Positions 42,827 to 52,581 of a DNA stretch of 64,000 nt are shown one piece after another; position 1 is the stretch's first letter; each line of letters starts with the position of its first letter. Under the pieces are notes generated by a model. That model worked only from the letters and a program-made list of their open reading frames with translations. It ran no database searches and was not told where the DNA came from. This DNA comes from Marinagarivorans cellulosilyticus. Lineage in GTDB: Bacteria; Pseudomonadota; Gammaproteobacteria; Pseudomonadales; Cellvibrionaceae. A program made the translations under genes and the position numbers. The DNA lies in the NCBI RefSeq assembly GCF_021655555.1, contig NZ_AP023086.1, positions 1,054,001-1,118,000 on the forward strand. The letters are read 5' to 3'.

Positions 42827-44122
42827 ATGGGCAAGAATGTTGTTGTTCTCGGCACCCAATGGGGTGACGAGGGAAAAGGCAAAATCGTTGATTTGCTAAC
42901 CGAGCAAGTTAAATATGTTGCACGTTTTCAAGGTGGCCATAACGCCGGCCACACCTTAGTCATTGAAGGCAAAAAAACCGTTTTGCATTTGATTCCATCC
43001 GGCATTTTGCACGATGGCGTAACCTGCGTTATTGGTAATGGTGTGGTATTAGCCCCCGATGCCTTAATGAAAGAAATTGCCGAGCTAGAAGAAAACAACG
43101 TACCGGTGCGCGAGCGCTTGCGTTTGTCGCCGGCGTGCCCGTTAATTTTGCCTTATCACGTAGCGCTGGACCAAGCGCGCGAAATTGCCCGCGGTGCCGA
43201 TAAGCTCGGCACTACAGGCCGCGGCATTGGCCCCGCCTACGAAGATAAAGTCGCCCGTCGTGGTTTGCGCTTAGGTGATTTGCTCGACAAAGAAAGCTTC
43301 GCCGAAAAGCTTAAAGAAGTGATGGCTTACCACAATTTTGTGCTAACCAATTATTTTGGTGTAGAAGCGGTAGATTACGACGCAACCTTAGCCGAAGCCT
43401 TCCGCCTAGGCGAAGAAATGCGCCCCATGATCGCCGACGTAACCGACATGCTGCACACGGCCCGCGCCAACGGCGAGCATATTTTATTCGAAGGTGCGCA
43501 AGGCTCTTTATTAGATATCGACCACGGTACTTACCCTTACGTAACCTCGTCTAATACCACCGCCGGTGGCGTTGCAACAGGCAGTGGTTTTGGCCCGTTG
43601 TATTTAGATTACGTATTGGGTATTACCAAGGCCTACACCACCCGTGTAGGTTCTGGCCCATTCCCAACCGAACTCGATTGCGAAGTGGGCGAGCACCTGG
43701 GTGTTAAAGGTCACGAGTTCGGTGCCACCACCGGCCGCAAACGCCGCACTGGCTGGTTCGATGCCATTGCCGTACGCCACGCTGTGCGCATTAATAGCAT
43801 CAGCGGTATGTGCTTAACCAAGCTTGATGTTTTAGATGGCCTTAAAGAAGTTAAAATTTGTATTGGCTATAAAAATAGCCAAGGTGAAGATGTCGGTATT
43901 CCATGCGACGCACAAGGCTGGGAGGATGTACAACCGGTATACGAAACCATGCCCGGCTGGAGCGAAACCACCTTCGGCGTACAAAGCATCGATGGCCTGC
44001 CACAAACCGCCCGCAATTATATTAAGCGCTTAGAAGAATTGACCGGTACGCCGGTGGATATTGTTTCTACTGGGCCGGATAGGGTAGAGACTGTAATTCT
44101 GAGGCACCCGTTTGAGGTGTAG
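42827..44122 (+). CDS. purA: Adenylosuccinate synthetase
   Basis: The 431 residues begin with the GTP-binding GTQWGDEGKGKIVD loop. The conserved GKGIGPAYEDK-type segment (here TGRGIGPAYEDK) and FGATTGRKRRTGW follow. It joins IMP and aspartate using GTP in AMP synthesis. A strong terminator follows. Confidence 0.98.
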   Translation: MGKNVVVLGTQWGDEGKGKIVDLLTEQVKYVARFQGGHNAGHTLVIEGKKTVLHLIPSGILHDGVTCVIGNGVVLAPDALMKEIAELEENNVPVRERLRLSPACPLILPYHVALDQAREIARGADKLGTTGRGIGPAYEDKVARRGLRLGDLLDKESFAEKLKEVMAYHNFVLTNYFGVEAVDYDATLAEAFRLGEEMRPMIADVTDMLHTARANGEHILFEGAQGSLLDIDHGTYPYVTSSNTTAGGVATGSGFGPLYLDYVLGITKAYTTRVGSGPFPTELDCEVGEHLGVKGHEFGATTGRKRRTGWFDAIAVRHAVRINSISGMCLTKLDVLDGLKEVKICIGYKNSQGEDVGIPCDAQGWEDVQPVYETMPGWSETTFGVQSIDGLPQTARNYIKRLEELTGTPVDIVSTGPDRVETVILRHPFEV

Positions 44123-44146
44123 TGGTTAGATGTTTTGAGTATTTAG

Positions 44147-44174
44147 AAAGCCGAGCGATTGCTCGGCTTTTTTG
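44147..44174. terminator. Intrinsic terminator after purA
   Basis: AAAGCCGAGC (44147-44156) and GCTCGGCTTT (44161-44170) form a 10-bp stem with a four-base loop and a T-tract. Confidence 0.95.
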
Positions 44175-44197
44175 TTTTCTAGAGAGTTATAAAGTTT

Positions 44198-44812
44198 ATG
44201 GATAAAGCACAATGGCTAAAACTAATGAAGTCTTGGGGTTTTGAGGAAAACTTACAAACCTTGAGCGATTTAGAAAAAGCTTACGCTCAAGCTGGCCGCT
44301 ATTACCACAATGCGCAGCATATCCAAGCGTGCTTGAAGCACTATGATGTTATCGAGAGTAAACTAAGTCACCCTCGCGAGGTAGAGTTAGCGCTTTGGTT
44401 TCACGATGCTATTTATAAAATATTTTCTAGTAACAACGAGAAAAATAGCGCGCTGTGGGCGCGTGATTTTTTATTGACTAATGACGCGGCACAAGATGCT
44501 GCAGGTCGTGTGTACGATTTGATTTTAGCCACGGAGCACAATGCGCCTGCGGCTACGTTAGATGCATCTTATCTTGTCGATATTGACCTTTCTATTCTTG
44601 GTGCAAACCCTAATGTGTATGCCCAATTTGAGCAGAATATACGGCGTGAATACCGTGTGGTGCCGAGTACAATTTACCGGAAAAAGCGCATAGCGGTACT
44701 GCAGAGTTTTTTGGTTAGAGAGAAAATATTTAATAATGAGCCCTTTTATAGCCTGCTAGAGGCGCAAGCTAGGGTTAATGTTGAAGGGGCTGTTGCTCGA
44801 TTAACAACTTAG
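44198..44812 (+). CDS. HD-domain predicted metal-dependent phosphohydrolase
   Basis: A 204-residue helical protein with YYHNAQHIQACL (about 32-44) and the HD pair in ALWFHDAIYK (about 64-73), then ATEHN, a pattern seen in small HD-superfamily hydrolases of unknown substrate. There is no signal peptide or membrane segment. It has its own ATG 23 bases beyond the purA terminator, so a separate promoter within or just after that region is expected. Confidence 0.75.
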   Translation: MDKAQWLKLMKSWGFEENLQTLSDLEKAYAQAGRYYHNAQHIQACLKHYDVIESKLSHPREVELALWFHDAIYKIFSSNNEKNSALWARDFLLTNDAAQDAAGRVYDLILATEHNAPAATLDASYLVDIDLSILGANPNVYAQFEQNIRREYRVVPSTIYRKKRIAVLQSFLVREKIFNNEPFYSLLEAQARVNVEGAVARLTT

Positions 44813-44902
44813 TTGGTGTAAGCTTGTTGTTGCGCTAGCTTCCCTGTTGGCGTTATACCGGCTAAGGTATAAGGCTACTCAATAAAATAAAACGGTAGCA
44901 CT

Positions 44903-46834
44903 ATGCCTACATCCAACCTAACTACCACTCTAAAGGCCCAGTTCGGTTTCGATACCTTTCGCGAGGGCCAGCAAGAGGCGATTAGCCATATTCTTGCCGG
45001 TGATTCCGCGTTGGCTATATTCCCTACGGGGTCGGGCAAATCTCTGTGTTATCAATTTAGTGCATTGCAGCTGCCGTATTTAACTTTGGTGGTTTCGCCG
45101 TTATTAGCCTTAATGAAAGATCAGCTCGATTTTTTAAAAGCCCACAATATTCCAGCGGCAAGCTTAGATTCTACGCTAACCTATGACGAATACCGCCAAG
45201 TGGTCGCCGATGTAAAAGCCAATAAGTTAAAAATATTAATGGTATCGGTAGAGCGCTTTAAAAACGAACGCTTTCGGTTTTTAATGGAAGGGGTGGCTAT
45301 CTCACTATTGGTGGTGGACGAGGCGCATTGTATTTCTGAATGGGGCCATAACTTTAGGCCCGATTATTTAAAACTGCCCAGTTACGAAAAAGCACTAAAT
45401 ATCCCGCAGGCATTATTATTAACCGCCACAGCCACCAAAAAAGTAAAGTTGGATATGGCAGCTAAATTTAATATTGCAGAACACGCCATTATTCAAACGG
45501 GGTTTTATCGCAGTAACCTCAATTTGCATGTTTTGGCAGTGGCTGAGGATCAAAAAAAGTCAGAATTACAGGCTTTGGTGGCGCGCTACCAAAGTGCCAG
45601 CGGTATCGTTTACGTGACCTTACAGCACACAGCAGAGCAGGTGGCCGGTTATTTACAGCAAGCCGGTATTAATGCCTGCGCCTACCATGCAGGTATGAAA
45701 AACGAAGACCGCGCCCGTATTCAAGATGGTTTTATGAGGGGCGAGTTACCCTTGGTGGTGGCCACTATTGCCTTTGGTATGGGGGTAGATAAAGCCGATA
45801 TTCGCTACGTGGTGCACTATGATTTACCCAAATCCATCGAAAACTACAGTCAAGAAATAGGCCGTGCTGGCCGCGATGGCTTATCGTCCGATTGTTTTGT
45901 GTTGGGTAATTTAGATGCGTTAAATACCATCGAAAATTTTGTCTATGGCGATACGCCAGAGCAAGCGGGTATTGAAACTGTACTTAACCATATTGCGCAG
46001 CATCAAAATAACGGCCAATGGGAAATGCAGCTGTATGGGTTATCGAGCGAGTCGAATATTCGCCAGCTAACGCTTAAAACCTTATTAGTTCAGCTGGAAA
46101 TGCAAGGCGTAATAACCCCACTTTACACTTACAGTGCCGAATACACTGTTAAATTTTTGTGTGACCCAAATACTGTGCTGGCCGCTTTTGACGGCGAGCG
46201 CCGTAGTTTTGTTGAGTGTTTATTGGGTAATATCCAATTTAAGCGAACCTGGGGCGTGGTGGACTTTGAGACTATTTATAATACTTATACCGGTGGCGAC
46301 CGCAGGCGAGTGATTACCGCGCTAGAGTATTTTAAAGATAAAGGTTGGATAGAGCTAAAACCTTCTGGCGCGTTAGAGGTGTTTGCTGTTAATAATCAGG
46401 CGCTGGATCAAGGCCTTGCTACTCGTTTAGCGCAGCATTTTAAGCAGCACGAGCAAAGTGAAATAAAACGCATTGGCTTAATGCTGCGTTTTTTACAATC
46501 CACTAACTGCTTAAGCTATGGCTTGGCCAAATATTTTGATGATCAAAATGCACCGCAGCAGTGTGGGCATTGCAGTGTGTGTGCTGGGCGCAGTGTAACC
46601 TTTCCTGCTTCAAATGCTTATGCGGTTGAGCAAAGCCAGCTTAAAAGTACCGCGCAAGCGTTAACGGCTCACCTTCAATCCAAAGGTGTTAATAATCCAT
46701 CCCGCGATTTAATTACTCGCTTTTTAGTCGGTATAAATGTGCCGGTATTTACGCGGACTAAGGCAAAAGCGGTGCCCGGCTTTGGGGTGGCAGAGGCTAT
46801 GCGTTATAGCGTGGTTTATGATGCGCTACAGTAA
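44903..46834 (+). CDS. RecQ-family ATP-dependent DNA helicase
   Basis: A 643-residue superfamily-2 helicase: PTGSGKSLCYQ (about 41-51), DEAHCISEWGHNFRPDY (about 137-153), ATATKK, and QEIGRAGRDG (about 312-321). A RecQ zinc-binding cluster (CGHCSVCAG) lies near 553. It is RecQ-like but I do not see a clear HRDC domain, and the C-terminal part differs from E. coli RecQ, so it may be a paralogue of the RecQ group rather than RecQ itself. It should unwind DNA 3'-5' in repair. Confidence 0.87.
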   Translation: MPTSNLTTTLKAQFGFDTFREGQQEAISHILAGDSALAIFPTGSGKSLCYQFSALQLPYLTLVVSPLLALMKDQLDFLKAHNIPAASLDSTLTYDEYRQVVADVKANKLKILMVSVERFKNERFRFLMEGVAISLLVVDEAHCISEWGHNFRPDYLKLPSYEKALNIPQALLLTATATKKVKLDMAAKFNIAEHAIIQTGFYRSNLNLHVLAVAEDQKKSELQALVARYQSASGIVYVTLQHTAEQVAGYLQQAGINACAYHAGMKNEDRARIQDGFMRGELPLVVATIAFGMGVDKADIRYVVHYDLPKSIENYSQEIGRAGRDGLSSDCFVLGNLDALNTIENFVYGDTPEQAGIETVLNHIAQHQNNGQWEMQLYGLSSESNIRQLTLKTLLVQLEMQGVITPLYTYSAEYTVKFLCDPNTVLAAFDGERRSFVECLLGNIQFKRTWGVVDFETIYNTYTGGDRRRVITALEYFKDKGWIELKPSGALEVFAVNNQALDQGLATRLAQHFKQHEQSEIKRIGLMLRFLQSTNCLSYGLAKYFDDQNAPQQCGHCSVCAGRSVTFPASNAYAVEQSQLKSTAQALTAHLQSKGVNNPSRDLITRFLVGINVPVFTRTKAKAVPGFGVAEAMRYSVVYDALQ

Positions 46835-46845
46835 TTTGGTGGCAT

Positions 46846-46874
46846 GCGGGTTTAAATATTTTATTTAAGCCCGC
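46846..46874. terminator. Convergent bidirectional terminator
   Basis: GCGGGTTTAAATA (46846-46858) pairs with TATTTAAGCCCGC (46862-46874; one G-U pair). It lies between the convergent helicase and GH43 genes. Confidence 0.8.
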
Positions 46875-46884
46875 TTTATAATAG

Positions 46885-48558
46885 CTATTTTGGGGTCTCT
46901 TTGGCTCTCGCATGAACGCCCAACATAGCGCCGGTAAAGCCGCCAGCTACTTGGGTACTAACGAGCTTTGCATCGACATTTTTTGCCACATCTATACGCT
47001 TAGCGGCATCATTAATATAATAAAACGTTAGCTTGTCTTTTTGTTGCTCTAAGCCAAGTTTAATCGTGTTGTGCTTTGTGGTTATAGCGGTGCTCGAGCT
47101 GTGCGTTATTTTCCCGTTGCTAACCGTTTCTAATACTAGTGCATAGCCTTTTTCGGTTTTATCAATATAGAAAAAGTAATGGAAGGCATCGTTTTGGTAG
47201 TCGATTATACCGGCTTGAATATTCATCGCTTGCGGTAGCTGTAGCTCGGCTGTAATAGCAAAATTTAAATGTTGTTGCCTTGCTACTAGCATGCTGCTGT
47301 GATCTTTGCTGGATAAAGGCGTTTGGCTGGCGCGTAGTCGTAGGCGCTTATTTTTAGTGTTTAACCTGTAAAAAGGTTTAGCGCTAGTGCGGGCGGTAAT
47401 CCATTTATAGTCTAGCGTGGTATTTTCAAAGGCGTCTTGCCAGTGATCTTTGCTTGCGGTTTTATTTAATTTACCTAGCGCTTCGGTTTCTACAAATAAG
47501 GGCACTGGCGCTTTGTTATCTAGAATATGCGGCCAGCCATCTTTCCAGGTTAGCGGTAATAAAAAGGTTTCGCGGCCGGTATTGTGGTAGTTGTCTTTAT
47601 AGGGGCGAATGCCTAAAAATACCGTCCACCAATCGCCATTAGGGGTTTGCACAAAGTCGGCATGGCCGACGCTGGTAATAGGATTTGTACGCTTAGGGTC
47701 TAAGTCCCGTTGGGTAAGAATTGGGTTATTGCTATAGGGGATAAAAGGTTTATTGAGGTCGCGGGTGCGAAACACGACCTGCGAATGCTGTACCGATGTG
47801 CCACCTTCGGCGCAAATTAAATAATACCAGCCATCTTTTTTTAGAATATGCGGGCCTTCGATCCAAACGGGCTTTTCGTCGATGTTAGCGCCGCCATCTA
47901 CAAGCAGCCGCCTGGACGATGGAATTACCGCCTTTTTTTTCCAGTCCAACTCCCATAGCCAAATGGCTCGGTGCCCGCTATAGCGCGGCTTGCCTTCGGG
48001 GGCATCGTTATGCGTAACATATACTTTGCCGTCGTCATCAAAAAACAGATCCGGGTCGATACCACCAACCTCTGGCAATACTATGGGTTTGGACCATGGC
48101 CCAGCAGGATCTTTGGCACTGATAATAAAATTCCCAATGCCGTAAACATCGGTTGTAATAATGTAAAACATGCCTTGGTGGTAACGCAGGGTTGGCGCAA
48201 AAATGCCGTGGGAAATGTCTTGTTGTTTGTCAAAAGCAAGCTGCTCGGTACTCCACAGTGCATGGCCTATTTGTTCCCAATCGACTAAGTTGTGGCTTTT
48301 AAACACTGGCAGCCCGGGGAAGTAGGCAAAGGTGGAGTGGGTCATGTAGTAGGTGTTGTCAACGCGCACCACGGAAGGGTCTGGGTAAAAGCCGGGTTGA
48401 ATAGGGTTGAAGTAACCATTGCCTTTAGCTTGCGTTAGGCCATTGTCCCAGCCGGAATAACTGAAAGAGTCGAAGTTAACCCAACTATTGCTTGCCGCGC
48501 TAATGTGCGGGCAGAGCACGGCTAGAATTAAAGTGAGTCGCGATATTATATTTTTCAT
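46885..48558 (-). CDS. Secreted GH43-family glycoside hydrolase (beta-xylosidase / arabinofuranosidase type)
   Basis: The 557 residues begin with a signal peptide (about 1-21) and a five-bladed beta-propeller GH43 domain (about 48-345). The catalytic acids are probably the Asp in FYPDPSVVRVDNTYYM, the Asp in GGIDPDLFFDDDG and the Glu in WIEGPHILKK. The C-terminal 180 residues look like the beta-sandwich domain of xylosidase-type GH43 members. It probably acts on xylan or arabinoxylan side chains outside the cytoplasm. An insertion sequence starts 54 bases upstream of its start codon and has probably replaced or altered its promoter. Confidence 0.87.
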   Translation of the reverse strand: MKNIISRLTLILAVLCPHISAASNSWVNFDSFSYSGWDNGLTQAKGNGYFNPIQPGFYPDPSVVRVDNTYYMTHSTFAYFPGLPVFKSHNLVDWEQIGHALWSTEQLAFDKQQDISHGIFAPTLRYHQGMFYIITTDVYGIGNFIISAKDPAGPWSKPIVLPEVGGIDPDLFFDDDGKVYVTHNDAPEGKPRYSGHRAIWLWELDWKKKAVIPSSRRLLVDGGANIDEKPVWIEGPHILKKDGWYYLICAEGGTSVQHSQVVFRTRDLNKPFIPYSNNPILTQRDLDPKRTNPITSVGHADFVQTPNGDWWTVFLGIRPYKDNYHNTGRETFLLPLTWKDGWPHILDNKAPVPLFVETEALGKLNKTASKDHWQDAFENTTLDYKWITARTSAKPFYRLNTKNKRLRLRASQTPLSSKDHSSMLVARQQHLNFAITAELQLPQAMNIQAGIIDYQNDAFHYFFYIDKTEKGYALVLETVSNGKITHSSSTAITTKHNTIKLGLEQQKDKLTFYYINDAAKRIDVAKNVDAKLVSTQVAGGFTGAMLGVHARAKETPK

Positions 48559-48612
48559 TGCGCAATACCTTGTGTTGGTGTTTGGCCATTGAGGTGTAAG
48601 CTCTAGGGCGCC

Positions 48613-49968
48613 GGGTCTTCTCCGCTTTAGTGAGGTAAAAAGAGATGCTAAGACCCGCCATATCCGTTGAAATGTAAGGTTCTCACGCCACTACACTTAA
48701 ACGAATATATGAGCCTTAACATCTCCAGCAAAATTTTGAGCCTTCCTGGTCAGCGTGTCAAACAAGTTCAGCATGACTTGGCCCTGCAAAGATTGACTAT
48801 ACACTGCAAGCGAGACCGTCGTTATAGAGCGATTGACCCGTCAAGTAATGAGGCGGCCAACATCAACCGATACTTGCGCAGAACGATCCGTGATGTCCCT
48901 TTGTGTGGCTTCGAGTGCTATTTGGAAGTTGAGCTCGCTCAAGTTGTGACGACTTGCGGTAGGCGTCTAATGGAGGCTTGCGAATTTGTCGATACAGGCA
49001 ATCGCTATACTCAAAGATTTTGCCAGTTGGTGAGCGGATTGTGTCGCCATATGAGTATCAGCACGGTCAGTCGGCACCTAAAGCTACGATGGGAAACGGT
49101 GAAAAATATGGATAAATTTCACCTAGAGAAAACGTTGCCTGCACTTAATCCTGAAAAATTAATTGACTTAAAATATCTTGGGGTCGATGAAGTCGCTAGA
49201 GCCAAAGGCCATGATTATATGACGGTGATTTATGACATGGAATCCGGTCATTTAATTGGCGTTGAGACAGGCCGTAAAGCCGAGGTGTTGACAGCGTTTC
49301 TAAAGCGCTTACCAGCACAAACCGCTGAAAACATAGAGGCGGTAGCCATGGATATGGGGCCAGCCTATCAAAAATCGGTACGCGAATGCTTGCCTAATGC
49401 TGACATTGTTTTCGATCGGTTTCATGTGATGCAAAACTACAGTAAAGCCATGAGCAATCAGCGTAGGATCGAGTTCAGAAAGGCGGATCGCGCAGGCAAA
49501 GAGCAGCTTAAAGGTACCCACTACCTGTTGTTAAAAAATGCCGACAAGTTAAATGATAAACAAGCCAATAAACTCCAGACATTGCTCGAAAATAATTCCA
49601 ATATCAATACACTTTATATACTCAAAGAGCAGCTCCAAGCTTTGTGGAATGCAGGGAATTATGACGCCATGATGAATGCATTGGAGCAGTGGTGCGACAT
49701 CGCGGAACAGACGAATATGCTCTATCTCAAGAAATTTGCAAAGTCACTAAGGAAGCATAGCGTAGGCATTTGTAACTACGGAAAACACGGGCTGACTAGC
49801 GCCAGAATTGAAGCCGGCAATGTCAGCATTGGCATGATTCGCAAGCGAGCAAGAGGCATCAAGGATACCGAGTACTTCAAGCTAAAAATAAGGCAATCAT
49901 CGATGCCTGACGAGCAATCCATGTTCTATGGAAGCCACTAGATCACCTCACTAAAGCGGAGAAGAGCC
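48613..49968 (+). mobile_element. Complete ISL3-family insertion sequence (1356 bp) with 8-bp target duplication
   Basis: The ends are 24-bp inverted repeats with one mismatch (48613-48636 and 49945-49968; inner part TCTTCTCCGCTTTAGTGAGG). They are flanked by the identical direct repeat AGGGCGCC at 48605-48612 and 49969-49976, the 8-bp duplication expected for ISL3. One intact transposase gene fills the element. Perfect ends and duplication point to a recent insertion. Confidence 0.96.
48709..49941 (+). CDS. tnp: ISL3-family transposase
   Basis: From the ATG at 48709 (MSLNISSKILSLPGQ) the protein is 410 residues; a TTG-initiated longer frame from 48667 is less likely. The transposase domain holds LGVDEVARAKGHDYMTVIYD, AMDMGPAYQKSV...DIVFDRFHVM and the C-terminal Glu in ARIEAGNVSI, which together give the DDE catalytic residues of the ISL3 family. 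No frameshift or stop is seen, so it is likely active. Confidence 0.93.
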   Translation: MSLNISSKILSLPGQRVKQVQHDLALQRLTIHCKRDRRYRAIDPSSNEAANINRYLRRTIRDVPLCGFECYLEVELAQVVTTCGRRLMEACEFVDTGNRYTQRFCQLVSGLCRHMSISTVSRHLKLRWETVKNMDKFHLEKTLPALNPEKLIDLKYLGVDEVARAKGHDYMTVIYDMESGHLIGVETGRKAEVLTAFLKRLPAQTAENIEAVAMDMGPAYQKSVRECLPNADIVFDRFHVMQNYSKAMSNQRRIEFRKADRAGKEQLKGTHYLLLKNADKLNDKQANKLQTLLENNSNINTLYILKEQLQALWNAGNYDAMMNALEQWCDIAEQTNMLYLKKFAKSLRKHSVGICNYGKHGLTSARIEAGNVSIGMIRKRARGIKDTEYFKLKIRQSSMPDEQSMFYGSH

Positions 49969-50182
49969 AGGGCGCCTCTAGTTTTATTTGATATTACAAG
50001 AGGTTATGAACTCATATGAAATAGTACTGCGCGGCCTGTAAGCGGCTGCAGCGTAATGTTTGGCATAGTCTAGCAAAAACGGTCCTATCAAAGCATTTGG
50101 CTTCTGTTATGCTGGCTGTCTTCCTTCTGCGGGCTGCTCTCTTTTGCCTGCTCTTGCGCTCCACACTACAGGAATTATCTTA

Positions 50183-50971
50183 ATGCAAAACCTTACCCCG
50201 GTAGGTCAGCAAACGGTTAATGATTTAAGTTGCCGTTATAACCTTAGCTACGATGCTGTTATGCATATGCTTATTGCGGTTAATAATGGTGCAGGTTCTA
50301 TGGCGCAGTTTAATTGCCCCGAGTTAGGCGGTGGTGGGCAGTGGATGGCTGGCGGTATGACGATGGTGGGGGATATGTTTAACCACGGCCTAAAAAACAC
50401 TGTTAACAATTTATGCGCAGAATTAGCTAATGCTTTGGCCAACAACACTATTTTTGCCCCTAATCCTACAACCGGTAGCCAAAATTGGTGGCCAAATGGT
50501 TTAGGGCAGCCATCAAGTTCTGGTGGGCAAAATAATTCGCGTTATGCCTTGTTCCCTAACCGCTTGGCGGTGGAGGTAAACGGCGCGGTAACGGTATACG
50601 ATACGCTTGACCACAATATCGGCGGGGTTAGCCAGCAGCAAGGCTCTAACGATTCGCTTATGTTTAATAGCCAGTACGGTAATATTAGCGTGTCTAATTT
50701 ACCGGTTGTTTCTGGTGGTGGCACTACGAGTAACCAAAATTTTGTTCAGCCTGCGGTTAATAACGCGGCGCCAGTTAACAATCCACAGCCGCAACCCTCC
50801 CAGTTTGAGCAATCGCCCTCCTTTGAGCCGGCGCCGTCAATACAGCCTTCGCAAAGCGCTACTGGTGATGTGTTTCAGCTAATCGAAAAGCTCGCTAACC
50901 TGCGTGATATTGGCGCGGTTACTGAAGAAGAATATCAAAACAAGAAAAATGATTTGCTCAGTCGCATATAG
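50183..50971 (+). CDS. SHOCT-domain protein of unknown function
   Basis: I choose the ATG at 50183 (MQNLTPVGQQTVNDL), with AGGA 10-14 bases upstream, over an in-frame start at 50144. The 262 residues have an N-terminal segment with a helical look (about 1-75), a Gly/Asn-rich middle, a Pro/Gln/Ser-rich linker (about 192-232) and a C-terminal SHOCT-like helical pair (about 237-262: LIEKLANLRDIGAVTEEEYQNKKNDLLSRI-type, where short acidic and basic helices meet). SHOCT domains are common in regulatory or oligomerising proteins. I do not recognise a specific function. Confidence 0.7.
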   Translation: MQNLTPVGQQTVNDLSCRYNLSYDAVMHMLIAVNNGAGSMAQFNCPELGGGGQWMAGGMTMVGDMFNHGLKNTVNNLCAELANALANNTIFAPNPTTGSQNWWPNGLGQPSSSGGQNNSRYALFPNRLAVEVNGAVTVYDTLDHNIGGVSQQQGSNDSLMFNSQYGNISVSNLPVVSGGGTTSNQNFVQPAVNNAAPVNNPQPQPSQFEQSPSFEPAPSIQPSQSATGDVFQLIEKLANLRDIGAVTEEEYQNKKNDLLSRI

Positions 50972-51140
50972 CAAGCAGGGGTTGTGAATCCTAGGAATTG
51001 TACGCTCTATTGACGTGATTCAATTGGTTTATTTGGGGTGCGTTAAAGCCTGATAGTTGATAAAGTGCCGGCGGTATAGCTTGTGCTGCAATTTTGTGGC
51101 TTGTTGTTGATAAACGTCTAGAGATATTACGAGGATAGGG

Positions 51141-52409
51141 ATGAAGGCAATCATTGTAGCCCCAAATGCTTCAGCCAGAGGTGGAGGAGAAAGTATTATC
51201 CCTCTGCATTATTTTAATTTCTTATCTAACTGCGGTGTTTCTACATTTTTAGTCGTCCATTCTAGGTCTCGGGACGAGATTGATGCCCTGTTTGCGGATA
51301 AGAAAGAGGATGTGTACTACGTAGAGGATACGCGCCTTCAAAAAATTTTATTTTTATGTGGGCGTAGACTCCCCAAAAGAATAAGCTCTTTTTTTACAGG
51401 CTTTATTATTGATATTATTACTCAGCGAGAGCAGCGAAAGCTTATTCGGAAGCTTGTTGCTGAAAAATCAATAGATATAGTACATCAGCCCATTCGGGTA
51501 TCGCCTAAATTACCGTCTTTAATTCATAATGTTGGTGCGCCGGTCATTATTGGGCCAATGAATGGCGGTATGACATTCCCTAGCGCATATCAGGATATGC
51601 AGGGGCGGTCAGAAAAGTATTTTATGGCGTTTGGGCGTTTTTTCTCTAGAGTCTTCAATCTTTTATTTCCGGGCAAAAAGTATGCTAAAGCACTTTTGGT
51701 GGCTAACCAGAGAACGGCTGGAGCATTACCGAGGGGGCTATGTTCAAATGTTATCGAGCTTGTAGAGAATGGTGTTGATTTAAATATTTTTAAGCAGTCT
51801 GATTTAACTGAGCTCGCTCCTGAAGCTTTGCCTCTAGATGATGCTGCGAAGAGCTGTCGCTTCATCTTTGTTGGGCGTTTAGTGGATTGGAAGTGTGTGG
51901 ATGTTTTGCTTCGTGCGATAAAAATATTGCAAGACCGAGATATGAATGTTTTTCTCGATATCGTGGGTATGGGTGAAGATAAGCTTCAGCTTGAAGAGCT
52001 TGCAACTAGTTTAGATTTGGGGGGGAGGGTTAATTTCTTAGGTTTTAAGACCCAAGTAGAGTGCGCCCAGCTCATTACTAATGCTGATTGTCTTGTTCTT
52101 CCTAGTGTGTATGAGTGTGGGGGCGCTGTTGTCCTGGAAGCGATGGCGATGGGTAAGCCTGTTATTGCTTCTAATTGGGGCGGGCCTGCAGACTACCTAG
52201 ATGCATCGTGCGGTATTTTAGTGGATATCCCAAAGACTAAAGAAGCGTTTGTTGAGCAGTTTGCTGAGGCTATGGCGAAAATTAGTTGTGATCCAGAAAA
52301 CCGCCATCAGTTGGGCAAAAATGGCTTGGATAAGGTTAAGGTTCAATTTGACTGGGCTCGTAAAGTCGAGAAAATGAAATCAATTTACTTGGATGTTCTC
52401 AGCCCTTAA
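51141..52409 (+). CDS. Glycosyltransferase family 4
   Basis: The 422-residue GT-B-fold enzyme has the N-terminal acceptor half with GGGES near residue 15 and the donor half (about 245-400: FVGRLVDWKCVDVLLRAI, then the EX7E element in VYECGGAVVLEAMAMGKPVIAS). It should transfer a nucleotide-activated sugar to a surface glycan or lipid-linked acceptor. It stands alone, with no other cell-surface genes nearby, and its codon use looks more AT-rich than its neighbours, so horizontal acquisition is plausible. Donor and acceptor cannot be read from sequence. Confidence 0.87.
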   Translation: MKAIIVAPNASARGGGESIIPLHYFNFLSNCGVSTFLVVHSRSRDEIDALFADKKEDVYYVEDTRLQKILFLCGRRLPKRISSFFTGFIIDIITQREQRKLIRKLVAEKSIDIVHQPIRVSPKLPSLIHNVGAPVIIGPMNGGMTFPSAYQDMQGRSEKYFMAFGRFFSRVFNLLFPGKKYAKALLVANQRTAGALPRGLCSNVIELVENGVDLNIFKQSDLTELAPEALPLDDAAKSCRFIFVGRLVDWKCVDVLLRAIKILQDRDMNVFLDIVGMGEDKLQLEELATSLDLGGRVNFLGFKTQVECAQLITNADCLVLPSVYECGGAVVLEAMAMGKPVIASNWGGPADYLDASCGILVDIPKTKEAFVEQFAEAMAKISCDPENRHQLGKNGLDKVKVQFDWARKVEKMKSIYLDVLSP

Positions 52410-52524
52410 GTTGTGTAAGGCCGTGCACAGTTGTCTTCGCGGTATGATTTGTAGTTATGTATCCTCGGCTCGTAGTTAGCCAAAGGTCATTTCGCAATTT
52501 GTGGGGGGGGGAAGTCCGCACAAT

Positions 52525-52560
52525 AAAAAGGCCGCATGCTTTAACACATGCGGCCTTTTT
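52525..52560. terminator. Bidirectional terminator between the GT4 gene and fdxA
   Basis: AAAAAGGCCGCATG (52525-52538) and CATGCGGCCTTTTT (52547-52560) form a perfect stem with an eight-base loop and T-tracts on both strands. Confidence 0.95.
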
Positions 52561-52581
52561 ATGTACTAAAAGCTAAAAGTA

